Assembly: GCA_030428565.1 (NCBI GenBank)
Contig: JAUIDR010000005.1
Location: forward strand, 1-64,000
Direction of reading: 5' to 3'
DNA length: 64,000 nucleotides
DNA from: Alphaproteobacteria bacterium
Lineage (GTDB): Bacteria; Pseudomonadota; Alphaproteobacteria; UBA7985; JAUIBT01
Shown: positions 50,127 to 60,387 of the stretch, piece after piece
Position numbering within the stretch: position 1 is the first letter of the stretch
How the letters are laid out: each line of letters opens with the position of its first letter
Notes under the pieces: generated by a model
The model's input: only the letters and a program-made list of their open reading frames with translations
What the model was told of the DNA's origin: nothing
Database searches by the model: none
Translations under genes and position numbers: made by a program

Positions 50127-53100
50127 ATGAACGCAATCATTGACGCCGCCATTCGCTATTCCCGCACGGTCCTCTCGCTGCTGGTCGTGATTATCGCCGT
50201 GGGCATTATGTCTTGGCTCTCGATCCCCAAAGAAGCTGAACCCGATGTGAGCGTGCCTTTCATGTACGTCAGCGCCTCGTTGGATGGCATCTCGCCTGAG
50301 GATTCCGAGCGCCTGTTGCTGAAGCCGCTGGAGCAAGAAATTCAAGGCGTTGACGGCGTCAAGACCATCACCTCAACCGGTTATTTGGGCGGTGGTAATT
50401 TGGTGCTGGAGTTCGGCGCGGGCTTTGATGCCGATACCGCGCTGGAAGACGTGCGCAGCGCTGTTGACAACGCTAAGCCTAGCCTGCCGTCAGAAGCCGA
50501 CGAGCCCAAAGTCAGTGAGATCAACCTGTCCGAACAGCCGATTATCACTTTGGCGGTGTTCGGCGATATTCCCGAAAAGACGTTGCTGCAACTTATGCGA
50601 CGGCTGCAAGACCGCATCGAGGCGCTGCCCCCGGTGCTAGAAGCCGACCTGGCGGGTAGCCGCGAGGAAGTCGTAGAGATTCTGATCGATCCCAACGTGC
50701 TGCAATCCTACGGTCTCAATATGCAAGAAGTCTTGGGGCTGGTGGCGGGGTCAAACCGGCTGATCGCGGCGGGTTCGCTGCGTTCTGGCGCGGGTAGTTT
50801 TGACCTGAAAGTCCCGGGTCTGTTTGAAGACATTGAAGATATTTTCGATCTGCCGGTTAAGTCGGACGGCCAGTCGGTGGTGCTGTTCAGTGAGATCGCC
50901 GACGTACGCCCCACCTTTAAAGACCCCGAGAGTTTTGCGCGGGTCAACGGCAAACGCACCATGTCGCTGGCGGTCAAAAAGCGCGCCGGCGAAAACATTA
51001 TCGAAACCATCGAAGCTACCAAGGCTATCGTTGAAGAGGAGCGTAAAGCCTGGCCAGCCGGTCTGGAAGTCAAGTATCTGCAAGATCGCTCGGTGCCCAT
51101 CCGTACCATGCTGGGTGATCTGACCAACAACGTCGCTGCCGCGGTGATCTTGGTGTTGATTATCGTTGTTGGGGCGCTGGGGCTGCGATCGGGCCTATTG
51201 GTCGGCTTTGCGATCCCGGGCTCCTTCTTAATCGGCTTTATGGTGCTGTCGATCCTGGGCTTTACCGTCAACATCGTGGTTCTATTCTCGCTGATTTTGG
51301 CCTCCGGCATGCTGGTAGATGGCGCGATTGTCGTGATTGAATACGCGGACCGAAGGCTGAGCGAGGGGGCCAGCCGCCTGCAAGCCTATTCCGAGGCCGC
51401 CAAGCGCATGTCTTGGCCGATTATCGCGTCCACCGCGACGACTTTGGCCGCCTTTGCGCCTTTGGCTTTTTGGCCGGGCATTGTCGGCGAATTCATGGGC
51501 TATTTGCCGAAAACCCTTTTGATAACCCTGTCTGCGAGCTTGGCGATGGCCTTGATTTTCGTACCCGTGCTGGGTGCGGCCTTGGAGACCGTTTTGGCGG
51601 TCGTGGCCGTGGCGGTGGGTTTCATCTTCATGATCCTCGGCGTGCCGATCGTGCAGGGCATCTTGGCCGTCGTGGATGGCGTGGCGGGGACCGACATGGC
51701 CGCCTGGGGGCCGTTGGATAGCGTCGGGCGTCTGGCTTTCTTGGTCATTGGTCCAGTGCTGGGCTACTTGTTCTTGAAGGTAGCGCGCTACATGTTCGCC
51801 ACCACCACCAACGCGCCGCGCCCCGAGCCCAAACGCGAAATAGAAATTTCGGGTCTCGTGACCCTCTATTCGCGTTTCTTGAGTTTCTTGCTGCGCGCGC
51901 CGGCCTTGGTCATCATCGCGATGTTCGGCTTCTTGGCGTTGGTAGTGACCTTGTTTGTCCAATCCAAGCCCGGCACAGAGTTCTTCCCGACCGTTGAGCC
52001 TGAAAATATAACGCTGACTGTGCGCGCTCGGGGCAACCTGTCGATTTATGAGCGCGACGCCATGGTGCGGCGTGTCGAGAACGAAATTCTGGACATGCAG
52101 CGCCAGCACGGGGAGTTCAACGCCATCTACGCTGTTGCTCAGTCCTCCACCGGCGGTGACTCCCAGCAAGCCGAAGACACTATTGGTTCGGTCCAGATCG
52201 AGTTCGTCGACTACTTCAACCGCCGTACCGTTTCTGACATCGAAGAAGAAATGCGCGCGCGTATCGGTGATTTGCCGGGCATGTTGGTCGAAGTTGCTGC
52301 ACCCGAGGCGGGCCCGCCGCAAGGCAAGGCCGTGCAGGTCGAAGTCAGCGCCGCGGCCATTGACGACATCGTGCCTGCGGTAGAGCATATCTTGCGCGGT
52401 ATGGAGCAGATCGGCGGCTATCGCGATGTAGAAAACGGCCTGCCGCTGCCGGGCATTGATTGGGAGCTGTCGGTCGATCGCGAACAAGCCGCTATCTATG
52501 GCGTCGATATCGGCGTGCTGGGCTACTACGTGCGCTTGATTACCAACGGTGTGACGATCTCCACCTATCGCCCCGCGTCCTCGGAGGACGAGGTTGATAT
52601 CACCCTGCGCCTGCCGCCTCAGTATCGCAACCTGGCTCAATTGGATGAGTTGCGGGTCGATACACCCAAGGGGCAAGTGCCTCTCAGCCTGTTCTTGAGC
52701 CGCGAGCCCAAGCCCAAGGTCAGCCTCATTCACCGCATCGACGGCCAACGCACCCAGACCGTCAAGGCGGACATCGTTGAGTTCGTCAACGGCGAGCGGG
52801 TCTTGGAAGCAACCAAGGTTGCAGAACTCAAAACCTGGCTGAACGAGAACCCTTTACCCGGGACGGCGCAGGCCAAGTTTGTTGGCCAGGACGAAGAAAT
52901 GGCCGAGACCTTCGCCTTCCTAATGCAGGCCTTTGGTATTGCTCTGTTCATCATGGCGGTGATCTTGGTCACGCAATTCAACAACTTCTTCAACATGTTG
53001 CTGATCTTGAGCGCAATTTTCATGTCTTCGGTTGGGGTCTTGCTGGGCCTCTATTTGACCGGGCGGGATTTTGGCGTGGTGATGACCGGCGTCGGGCTGA

Positions 53101-53519
53101 TCGCGCTGGCTGGCATCGTGGTCAACAACAATATTGTTTTGATCGATACCTTTGAGCAGATAAAGCGCACCGGGGTGACGATCCACGAAGCTTTGGTCCT
53201 GACCGCTGCTCAGCGTCTGCGCCCAATTTTGCTGACAACGGTGACAACGGTCTTGGGTCTCATGCCGATGGTCTTGGGTCTGAATATCAACTTCATCGAC
53301 AACCTTGTGACCTTGGGGGCGCCGTCGGGCCAGTGGTGGCAGTCGTTGGCGACCGCCATCGCCTTTGGCCTGTCTTTTGCGACCTTCTTAACGCTGTTCT
53401 TTACGCCCTGCGCCATCAAGCTTCAGTATGATTTGCGTCGCATGACCTACGCCAAGGAGATCTACGAGGACGAACGACTGCAACTGGTGCCAACGACGGC
53501 CCGCCAGCCAGGGCACTAG
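50127..53519 (+). CDS. RND efflux permease subunit
   Basis: SRTVLSLLVVIIAVGIMSWLSIPKEAEPDVSVPFMYVSAS..., GMLVDGAIVVIE, GIVVNNNIVLIDTFEQ. Confidence 0.94.
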   Translation: MNAIIDAAIRYSRTVLSLLVVIIAVGIMSWLSIPKEAEPDVSVPFMYVSASLDGISPEDSERLLLKPLEQEIQGVDGVKTITSTGYLGGGNLVLEFGAGFDADTALEDVRSAVDNAKPSLPSEADEPKVSEINLSEQPIITLAVFGDIPEKTLLQLMRRLQDRIEALPPVLEADLAGSREEVVEILIDPNVLQSYGLNMQEVLGLVAGSNRLIAAGSLRSGAGSFDLKVPGLFEDIEDIFDLPVKSDGQSVVLFSEIADVRPTFKDPESFARVNGKRTMSLAVKKRAGENIIETIEATKAIVEEERKAWPAGLEVKYLQDRSVPIRTMLGDLTNNVAAAVILVLIIVVGALGLRSGLLVGFAIPGSFLIGFMVLSILGFTVNIVVLFSLILASGMLVDGAIVVIEYADRRLSEGASRLQAYSEAAKRMSWPIIASTATTLAAFAPLAFWPGIVGEFMGYLPKTLLITLSASLAMALIFVPVLGAALETVLAVVAVAVGFIFMILGVPIVQGILAVVDGVAGTDMAAWGPLDSVGRLAFLVIGPVLGYLFLKVARYMFATTTNAPRPEPKREIEISGLVTLYSRFLSFLLRAPALVIIAMFGFLALVVTLFVQSKPGTEFFPTVEPENITLTVRARGNLSIYERDAMVRRVENEILDMQRQHGEFNAIYAVAQSSTGGDSQQAEDTIGSVQIEFVDYFNRRTVSDIEEEMRARIGDLPGMLVEVAAPEAGPPQGKAVQVEVSAAAIDDIVPAVEHILRGMEQIGGYRDVENGLPLPGIDWELSVDREQAAIYGVDIGVLGYYVRLITNGVTISTYRPASSEDEVDITLRLPPQYRNLAQLDELRVDTPKGQVPLSLFLSREPKPKVSLIHRIDGQRTQTVKADIVEFVNGERVLEATKVAELKTWLNENPLPGTAQAKFVGQDEEMAETFAFLMQAFGIALFIMAVILVTQFNNFFNMLLILSAIFMSSVGVLLGLYLTGRDFGVVMTGVGLIALAGIVVNNNIVLIDTFEQIKRTGVTIHEALVLTAAQRLRPILLTTVTTVLGLMPMVLGLNINFIDNLVTLGAPSGQWWQSLATAIAFGLSFATFLTLFFTPCAIKLQYDLRRMTYAKEIYEDERLQLVPTTARQPGH

Positions 53520-53563
53520 AACCAGGGCACTAGAATCGGGGCACTAGAGCCAGGGTATTGGGC
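53508..53563. repeat. 4 x 14-bp tandem repeat starting inside the RND permease 3' end
   Basis: ccagggcactagaa x2 / tcggggcactagag / ccagggtattgggc; first unit contains stop TAG 53517-53519. Confidence 0.88.
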
Positions 53564-53728
53564 GAAAATCGCGAGCCTGTAGACGAGGTGGACATCTGAG
53601 ACGGCCCCTTATCGACATTCCTTATCGACCATGACGCGGCAAAACGCCGGAGCGCCAAGGGGCGCGCATTGATGCCGGGTGCCGCTTCAGGCGTTACCGT
53701 GCCGGGGATTTAACATTGGAGCCCCGTC

Positions 53729-54172
53729 ATGCGCCTAATCTCTCCCATCAAATCTGGCCTTATGGGCCTCGCTCTTATGCTGTCGCCCATGCTGCTTAAC
53801 CCGGCCAGCGCCGATGAAGCCGCTATGGAGGCCATGCAAGAATACCTCATGTTCTCTGAATACGAGGCAGGCATCATCCTGCCCCAGCAGATCGACAAAG
53901 ATGTGTTTGAAGCTGTGTTGTTCGTCGATACCCGCGATGAAGAGCAGTACGAGACCGCAACCATTCCGGGGGCTGTTCACATCGAATGGCGCGAAGTCCT
54001 GGATCGTATCGACGAGATCCCGGAAGACCAAAAGACCGTGTTGTTCTGTAACACCGGCAGCTTGTCGGCTCAGGCCGCCTTCGCGCTGCGCGTGGCCGGA
54101 CGTGAAAACGTCGTGGTGATGCAGACCGGTTTTACAGGCTGGCAGCAAGACGCCGCCTACAAGCCGGAATAG
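53729..54172 (+). CDS. exported rhodanese-domain protein
   Basis: Signal peptide; VLFVDTRDEEQYETATIPGAVHIEW; VLFCNTGSLSAQAAFALR. Confidence 0.87.
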   Translation: MRLISPIKSGLMGLALMLSPMLLNPASADEAAMEAMQEYLMFSEYEAGIILPQQIDKDVFEAVLFVDTRDEEQYETATIPGAVHIEWREVLDRIDEIPEDQKTVLFCNTGSLSAQAAFALRVAGRENVVVMQTGFTGWQQDAAYKPE

Positions 54173-54219
54173 CCATAGCTCGACCAAGCTCGGCCGAGCT
54201 TGGCCTACTCGATCTTCCT

Positions 54220-55353
54220 CTAGTCCAGCTTAAGCTTGGCCTCTGAAAAGGTCATAGGGCTGCGCAGTCCAGGCTGTCCGCCCTGATCGATACGCATGCC
54301 GCGGTGTTGGAATTGCGGATCGCCAAAGACCTGCTCAACGCTGTTGATCGGCCCTGCGGGGACGCCTAGCTTCGCCAAGGCTTCCAGCAGCGGATCTCGC
54401 TGCCAGTCACTCAGCGCGGCTTCGATCAGCGGTACCAGCGCCGTTCGGTGCTCGACCCGGCCCTGGTTGCCCGCAAAGCGCGGGTCTTGGTGCCATTCTT
54501 GGCCCAACAACTCGGCGAGCTTGGCAAATTGGCTGTCATTGCCGCAGGCGATAATCAGATAGCCGTCGGCCACCGCAAAGACCTGATAGGGCACAATGTT
54601 GGGATGGGCATTGCCCAAGCGCTTGGGGCTGACGCCCGAGGCTAGATAGTTCAAAGCTTGGTTGGCCAGCACCCCGGTCATGCAGTCGAACAGCGCCATG
54701 TCGATATGTTGCCCGCGCCCCGTGCGGCTGCGCATCTGAAGCGCGGCCTGAATGGCAATCACGCTGTAGAGTCCGGTAAAGATATCGGCAAAGGCCACGC
54801 CCATTTTTTGCGGTGCACCGTCCGGCTCGCCTGTCAGGTCCATGATCCCAGCCATGCCTTGGATCATGAAATCATAGCCCGCGCGCGGGGCGTAGGGGCC
54901 GTCTTGACCAAAGCCGGTAATGGAACAATAGACCAGCGCCGGATTGAGCGCCGCCAAGCTGGTGTAGTCGAGGCCGAATTTGGCCAGGCCGCCGACCTTG
55001 AAATTTTCAATGACAACATCGGCGTCGGCAATCAGCGCTTTGACCTGCGCCAAGTCGTTTGGGTCTTTCAAGTCGGCATGCACGACGCGTTTGCCACGAT
55101 TGCAAGAAAAGTAATAGGCCGCCGTCTTGTCGCTGGTGGACTTGGGATCGTCCAAAAAGGGCGGTCCCCAACCCCTTGTATCGTCGCCCGCTGGGCTCTC
55201 GACCTTGATGACCTCGGCGCCGAGATCGGCCAGGGTCTGGCCCGCCCAAGGACCGGCAAGAATGCGCGCCAACTCGACAACCTTGACGCCTTCAAGCGGG
55301 TAGGGTGCGGCTGGATCGCTGGGGCTCCAGTCGGTTGAATTAAGCGCCGTCAC
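54220..55353 (-). CDS. CaiB/BaiF family CoA-transferase
   Basis: PLEGVKVVELARILAGPWAGQTLADLGAEVIKVE; GRGQHIDMALFD. Confidence 0.92.
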   Translation of the reverse strand: MTALNSTDWSPSDPAAPYPLEGVKVVELARILAGPWAGQTLADLGAEVIKVESPAGDDTRGWGPPFLDDPKSTSDKTAAYYFSCNRGKRVVHADLKDPNDLAQVKALIADADVVIENFKVGGLAKFGLDYTSLAALNPALVYCSITGFGQDGPYAPRAGYDFMIQGMAGIMDLTGEPDGAPQKMGVAFADIFTGLYSVIAIQAALQMRSRTGRGQHIDMALFDCMTGVLANQALNYLASGVSPKRLGNAHPNIVPYQVFAVADGYLIIACGNDSQFAKLAELLGQEWHQDPRFAGNQGRVEHRTALVPLIEAALSDWQRDPLLEALAKLGVPAGPINSVEQVFGDPQFQHRGMRIDQGGQPGLRSPMTFSEAKLKLD

Positions 55354-56588
55354 AGGCTGGCCTCCAAGCCTTCGATCAGCGCCTTGATCTCAGCGGGGCT
55401 GTTGTAGTGGACGAGCGACAAGCGGGTCACGCCCTTATCTGCGCCGATGCCCAAATGGTCCAGCAGGCGGGCGGCGTAGAAGTGGCCCGAGCCCGCGCAC
55501 AAACCTCGCGCGCCCAAGTCTGCGGCTAGCTGCCACGCGCCCTTGTTGTGCGGAGCAAAGCCAATCGTGCCGTGGCGCCCATCGGCGTCGCTTTGCCCAA
55601 CCAGCCGCAGATCATTTCGATGCGATAGGAAGTCCAACAAAGGACGGCGCAATTCGGCCTCGTGCGCGGCCCAGAGCGCATTGACCCGCGCCACCGCGCC
55701 ATCGCCGAGCGAACCGGAGCCGCCGTGGTGGCGATCCAGGGCCTCGATATAATCCAACACGCCCTGCGCGCTGGCCTCTTGCGCATGATCGGGTCCGGCC
55801 GGGGTCAGGCGTTTATTGATTAACTCAGCGTTGAAATAGTGGCCTTGGTTCGGCAGTGCTTCCAGCAGCCAACGCCGCACCGCCATCAGCCCCTGGTGAA
55901 CCGAATAGACTTTGTAGAGGCTAAACAGATAGATATCGCAGCCCAGAGCGCCAACGTCCGGGATCGCGTGCGGCGCGTGACTGACGCCATCGACGACGAC
56001 AATGGCCTTCGGCGCCGCGGCCTTAATCAGGCGTGTCCATTCGGCGACGGGGTTGACCTGGCCAACGATGTTCGAGCAGTGCGGCAGGCAGACCAAGCCC
56101 GTCTTTTCGCTCAGGCGGTCGATGAGGCCCTGGGTGTCCAACAGGCCGCTCTGCGGATCGCTTTGCCATTCGTGCAGGGGTAGGCCGCGCTTTTCGGCCA
56201 TACGACGCACGGCACCGGTGTTGGCTTCGTGGTCCTGGTTGGTGACAATGACTTCGGCGCCGTCGGGCAGATAGTCGCCAAAGGTGTGCGCCAGGATATA
56301 GGTGTTGGCAGTGGTCGAAGGCCCGAATTGCACCTCCTCGGTCTCTAAGCCCAAAGCTACGGCCCAGCGTTCGCGCGATTGATCCATCAGCGCGATGGCT
56401 TCCATGGCCGCCTTGTGGGGGTGCTTGGGTTGCACCTTGCAGTGGGTATAATAGTGGGTCAGGCGCTCGATCGTTGGCTTGCAGGCATAAGACCCACCAG
56501 CGTTTTCGAAAAAGGCTTGGTCTTGCCGGTCGGCTTGCTGGAAGGCCGGGAATTGAGCGCGAACGAAATCAAGGTCTAAGGTGGCCAT
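55350..56588 (-). CDS. cysteine desulfurase-like protein (class V aminotransferase fold)
   Basis: FENAGGSYACKPTIERL; GPSTTANTYILA; VVDGVSHAPHAIPDVGALGCDIYLFSLYKVYSVHQG. Confidence 0.87.
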   Translation of the reverse strand: MATLDLDFVRAQFPAFQQADRQDQAFFENAGGSYACKPTIERLTHYYTHCKVQPKHPHKAAMEAIALMDQSRERWAVALGLETEEVQFGPSTTANTYILAHTFGDYLPDGAEVIVTNQDHEANTGAVRRMAEKRGLPLHEWQSDPQSGLLDTQGLIDRLSEKTGLVCLPHCSNIVGQVNPVAEWTRLIKAAAPKAIVVVDGVSHAPHAIPDVGALGCDIYLFSLYKVYSVHQGLMAVRRWLLEALPNQGHYFNAELINKRLTPAGPDHAQEASAQGVLDYIEALDRHHGGSGSLGDGAVARVNALWAAHEAELRRPLLDFLSHRNDLRLVGQSDADGRHGTIGFAPHNKGAWQLAADLGARGLCAGSGHFYAARLLDHLGIGADKGVTRLSLVHYNSPAEIKALIEGLEASL

Positions 56589-56639
56589 AAATCCTGCAAT
56601 GAAACGGTTGTTGGGTTGTCGGTGAGGCCGTGCGAACGC

Positions 56640-57203
56640 TTAGCGTTCGGTCAGGCGCGGCATCAGTTCGACCAAGTTACAAGGCCGGTGGCGATTGTCT
56701 AGCTGCCAGACCAGGATTTCCTTCCAGGCATCCTTGCAGGCGCCCGTTGAGCCCGGCAGCGCAAACATGTAGGTGCCCTGCGCCAGGCCGCCCAGCGCGC
56801 GCGATTGCATGGTCGAGGTGCCGATGGTCTTATAGGAGAGCCAGCGGAACAGCTCGCCAAAACCCTCGATCTCTTTTTCCATGACACGGCGGAAGGCTTC
56901 GGGCGTCACATCGCGCCCTGTGACACCGGTGCCGCCGGTCGAGATGATGACATCGACATCGCTTTGGGCGCACCAGGCGCGCAGTTGTGCCTCGATCAGG
57001 TCCGGCTCATCGCGCAGAATTTGGCGGTCGGCGACCACGTGGCCCGCGCCCTCGATCATGCTGACCAGCGTGTCGCCAGAGCGGTCATCGGCCAGGCTGC
57101 GGGTGTCTGAGACGGTCAGAACGGCGATACGTACCGCCAGGAAGGGGCGCGTTTCGTCCAAGCGGTGCGGGGCATTGTCGAATGAAGAAGCTGTAGCGTT
57201 CAT
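56640..57203 (-). CDS. moaB: molybdenum cofactor biosynthesis protein B
   Basis: [55 protein letters not shown]. Confidence 0.92.
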   Translation of the reverse strand: MNATASSFDNAPHRLDETRPFLAVRIAVLTVSDTRSLADDRSGDTLVSMIEGAGHVVADRQILRDEPDLIEAQLRAWCAQSDVDVIISTGGTGVTGRDVTPEAFRRVMEKEIEGFGELFRWLSYKTIGTSTMQSRALGGLAQGTYMFALPGSTGACKDAWKEILVWQLDNRHRPCNLVELMPRLTER

Positions 57204-57356
57204 GAAGGGGCCTCTTGGTGCGGCGGCCAGGTTACTGATCGCCGACGTCATTAGTGTGTTGGCGGGCGATCCTTGGGAGGTTGCCCTAACTTGCGCTGCA
57301 GCGCCGGTCTGGAACCAGCCCGCACCAATCAAGGCATGGGTGCCAGATCGCGGGCG

Positions 57357-58193
57357 TCAGATTCCGGTTGGCACGCCACCAGCCACCGGTAGGTTTATAC
57401 CAGTCACGTAGTTGGCCTGCGGCCCTGCAAGATAGGCGACGGCGTTGGCAACATCCATAGGCAAGCCCGCGTCACGAAGTGCCACCTTCGCATAGCGCTT
57501 CGATTTGACGCCCTCTAGCGACATTCCTTGTTCTGCCGCCAGTCTTTTGTTCGCTGCCATATGCATATCTGTTGAGATGTAGCCGGGGCAGACCGTGTTG
57601 CAGAGTATCCCATCGGCGCCAAATTCTGCCGCCAGGGTCTTGGTGAAGCCGACCAGACCATGCTTCATTGCCGTATAGGCTCCAAAGCCTGGCTCAGCGC
57701 CCAGGCTGCCCGTGGAGCCGATGTTGATAATTCTGCCGCCGCCGTTTTTCTGCATGATGGGGATGACCGCTTGAGCCATCATCATTGGGCCCAATATGTT
57801 GACCTGAAAGCTGGCCTGCCACTGGCTGGGCGTGGTCGATAGGAAGTTGTCTGATCCGGCAAGCGATCCTGCGTTGTTGACCAGAATATCGGCCTTGCCG
57901 AAGGCGGCCAGGGTCGCCGTGATGCAATCGCTGACTTGGGATTGCTGGGTCACGTCAAGTTTCACGGCGATGGCCCGTCGGCGATGCGACTGGATTTCGC
58001 CGACCAGTTCGTCAAGGAGCGCCATCCTGGCATGATCCTTGCCGTCTATCTTTAGGGCACTGTCGATATCGGCAACCACCAAATTTGCGCCTTCTCGGGC
58101 AAGCCTGAGTGCAATGGCACGACCAATCCCCTTAGGAGCAGAGGCCCCCGTCACAATTGCGGTTTTGCCAGAAAGCAAGGTGATAAAGTCCAA
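57357..58193 (-). CDS. SDR family oxidoreductase
   Basis: AIVTGASAPKGIGRAIALRLAREG; VNNAG; YTAMKHGLVGFTK. Confidence 0.9.
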   Translation of the reverse strand: MDFITLLSGKTAIVTGASAPKGIGRAIALRLAREGANLVVADIDSALKIDGKDHARMALLDELVGEIQSHRRRAIAVKLDVTQQSQVSDCITATLAAFGKADILVNNAGSLAGSDNFLSTTPSQWQASFQVNILGPMMMAQAVIPIMQKNGGGRIINIGSTGSLGAEPGFGAYTAMKHGLVGFTKTLAAEFGADGILCNTVCPGYISTDMHMAANKRLAAEQGMSLEGVKSKRYAKVALRDAGLPMDVANAVAYLAGPQANYVTGINLPVAGGVPTGI

Positions 58194-58339
58194 GTCGATA
58201 TTGCTGAGAGATTGAAGGCATAGGCCTTAAAGAGATAGCCTATTTGAGCCGTTAAGTTTTGTCCACGTAGCAGGTTTTTGACCTGGATTTTGACCTGGGG
58301 GTCTCTCGTGCCAATAGGCATGGTCACACCACGGACCAG

Positions 58340-60364
58340 CTAGGAGGCCGGAACGCCCGCGCGATCTTGGCTCACATAGCCCAGTGTGCCGCCCTCACTG
58401 AAGCGTAGGAAATCGTCGCGGCTCTGCTTGAACTTAAGGCGATAGATCAGCACCGAGCGCAGCACGCGGTCAACATATTGGCGGGTCTCGCGCGAAGGCA
58501 GGCTCTCGATGAACAAGAGCTGGTCGCCTGCTGTGCGCGCGCGCGTTTTCCACTTCTTGGCATTACCGATGCCAGCATTATAGGCCACCAGCAGATTGAC
58601 CACATCGCTGTCAACGATCTTGGTGCCAAGCAAGTAAGCCAGATAGACCTCGGCAAAGGCGATATTCAGCTCGGGCTTGGTCAGATCGCGTACCCGTCCA
58701 TAGGGCGCGATATAGCCCTTCTTGACCAGAAAATCGGCCGAGGCAGGCGTCACCTGCATCAGGCCGGTCGCCCCGATGCCGTTGGTCAGCTCGGGCCGGA
58801 AAAAGCTCTCTTTGCGCGCAATTGCGAAAACGACAGCGCGATCGATTAAAAAGCCGCCCTGCGGCTCGTAGGCCATGCGCGGGTAGAGATCGGCATAGAC
58901 CCAATTGGTCTGGTCGCGCTTGACACTGGCGTAATGGCCCAGGCGGGCGGCCAGTTCGGGCAGGCGGGCGCGGCGGGCCAGGTGGCGCAGCGCGCGGCGC
59001 AGCTCCACATCTTGTTCGCGCGCGATCATCAGCAATTCCAGCTCGGCCAGGCGGTATTCGCCGACTTGGATCAAGGCGAAGGCGCGCCGCGCCGGTCGCC
59101 AAGTTGACAAGCGTTCCAACTCGCTGTCGCTCAAGCTGTCTAGGCTAAAGCGCATGTCCGGTACATCGCCTAGTTGCAGGGCTGCAAGCTGCCCATAGAG
59201 CGTATTGGGGAAGGCCATGGCGGCTTGCATGTGCTGGCTGGCGGTCTCGACCTGGCTCTGCGCCAGGGCCGCGCGCGCCGCCCAAAAGTGACAAGCCGCA
59301 CGGTCGTCGCTCAACCAAAAAATTGACCGCCCGCAATTGCCAAAGTGTGTTTCAGCCGTATCCCACTGTCCTAGCCGCCAAGCTGACAGGCCGGCGATCC
59401 AATTCGATAGGGGCACAAAGCGGCCATAGCGCGCAGCGGACCCGGATGCCAGTTCATAGGCGCGCCGAAAGGACTCATCGGTGCCGTCGTAGTAGATTTC
59501 GGCGGCGATCTCGGCGCGTTGCTGGTCGCGCTCGGTTGGGTCCAAAATCAGCGCCGCATCCGCGCCATTGACCAGCGCCAAGGCCTGGTCGTAGTCGTCC
59601 AAAATTAGCAAATCGCGGATGCGCTGGCGAAAGAGCTGGCGATCTTCTTCACTGGAAGCCGCCTTAGATGCGTAGTGGCCGGGTCTCTCTAGCGCGGGAA
59701 TTTTAAAGCGCGCTTTGGTGCCGGTTGTGTCGGGCAGGTCGCGCTCGCCGATGGTCTCGGCCAGTTGGCGCACGGCCTCGGCCTGCGGATGGCGGGGGTA
59801 GGAGGTCAGGTAGTCGCGCAGGCTACGCCCGTCGGGCAGCGGCGCTTCGGGGTTGGTATAAAGCTCGCCCAGGACGTGCCCCATCAAGAGCGTGTCTTGG
59901 ATTACCGCGCGCGCCTCAGCCACGGCGGCAAAGTCGCCGAGCGACAGGCCCAAAAAAGCGTGGCGGTAGGCAGCGACATCATCGGCGCTGAGCGGCGTGG
60001 GCAGGCCATAAAGGCTGTCGGGTTTGCGCGGGGGCGTGGGCGGCTTGGGCAGCTCCGGCTTGAGCTGCGGCAGCGGCGTCGGTAGACCGCTGGGATTGAA
60101 AAAGACCGGCGCATCATCGCCCAGGTCTTGAGCGTGTAGCGCGCCGCCTGCCGTGATGCCGATCCCAACAACGCCGAGCCCAACAACCCCAATCCCAGCA
60201 GCCCCAATCTCAGCCAAGCCAAGGCATGCGCCCAGCCAAAGGGCGAAGCAGCGTGCCGGTGCGGATCGACACGCGCGGGCGACGAAAGCGCGCTTACCCG
60301 GCGCTCGGTGACAGGCCTTTGGGCTGGCTTGACTTGTGGGCTGGATTGGGACTGTCGCGGTCAT
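58340..60364 (-). CDS. soluble lytic murein transglycosylase (Slt70-like)
   Basis: SLT motif VFAIARKESFFRPELTNGIGATGLMQVTPASA; NLLVAYNAGIGNAKKW. Confidence 0.91.
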   Translation of the reverse strand: MTATVPIQPTSQASPKACHRAPGKRAFVARACRSAPARCFALWLGACLGLAEIGAAGIGVVGLGVVGIGITAGGALHAQDLGDDAPVFFNPSGLPTPLPQLKPELPKPPTPPRKPDSLYGLPTPLSADDVAAYRHAFLGLSLGDFAAVAEARAVIQDTLLMGHVLGELYTNPEAPLPDGRSLRDYLTSYPRHPQAEAVRQLAETIGERDLPDTTGTKARFKIPALERPGHYASKAASSEEDRQLFRQRIRDLLILDDYDQALALVNGADAALILDPTERDQQRAEIAAEIYYDGTDESFRRAYELASGSAARYGRFVPLSNWIAGLSAWRLGQWDTAETHFGNCGRSIFWLSDDRAACHFWAARAALAQSQVETASQHMQAAMAFPNTLYGQLAALQLGDVPDMRFSLDSLSDSELERLSTWRPARRAFALIQVGEYRLAELELLMIAREQDVELRRALRHLARRARLPELAARLGHYASVKRDQTNWVYADLYPRMAYEPQGGFLIDRAVVFAIARKESFFRPELTNGIGATGLMQVTPASADFLVKKGYIAPYGRVRDLTKPELNIAFAEVYLAYLLGTKIVDSDVVNLLVAYNAGIGNAKKWKTRARTAGDQLLFIESLPSRETRQYVDRVLRSVLIYRLKFKQSRDDFLRFSEGGTLGYVSQDRAGVPAS

Positions 60365-60387
60365 GGTTTCATTTGGGTCTTATCGGA

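Noticed and set aside
51282-52748. 488-aa minus-strand ORF inside the RND permease
   Set aside because: Composition (H/Q/R/D-rich) and perfect overlap with a conserved gene indicate an antisense GC-rich shadow ORF.
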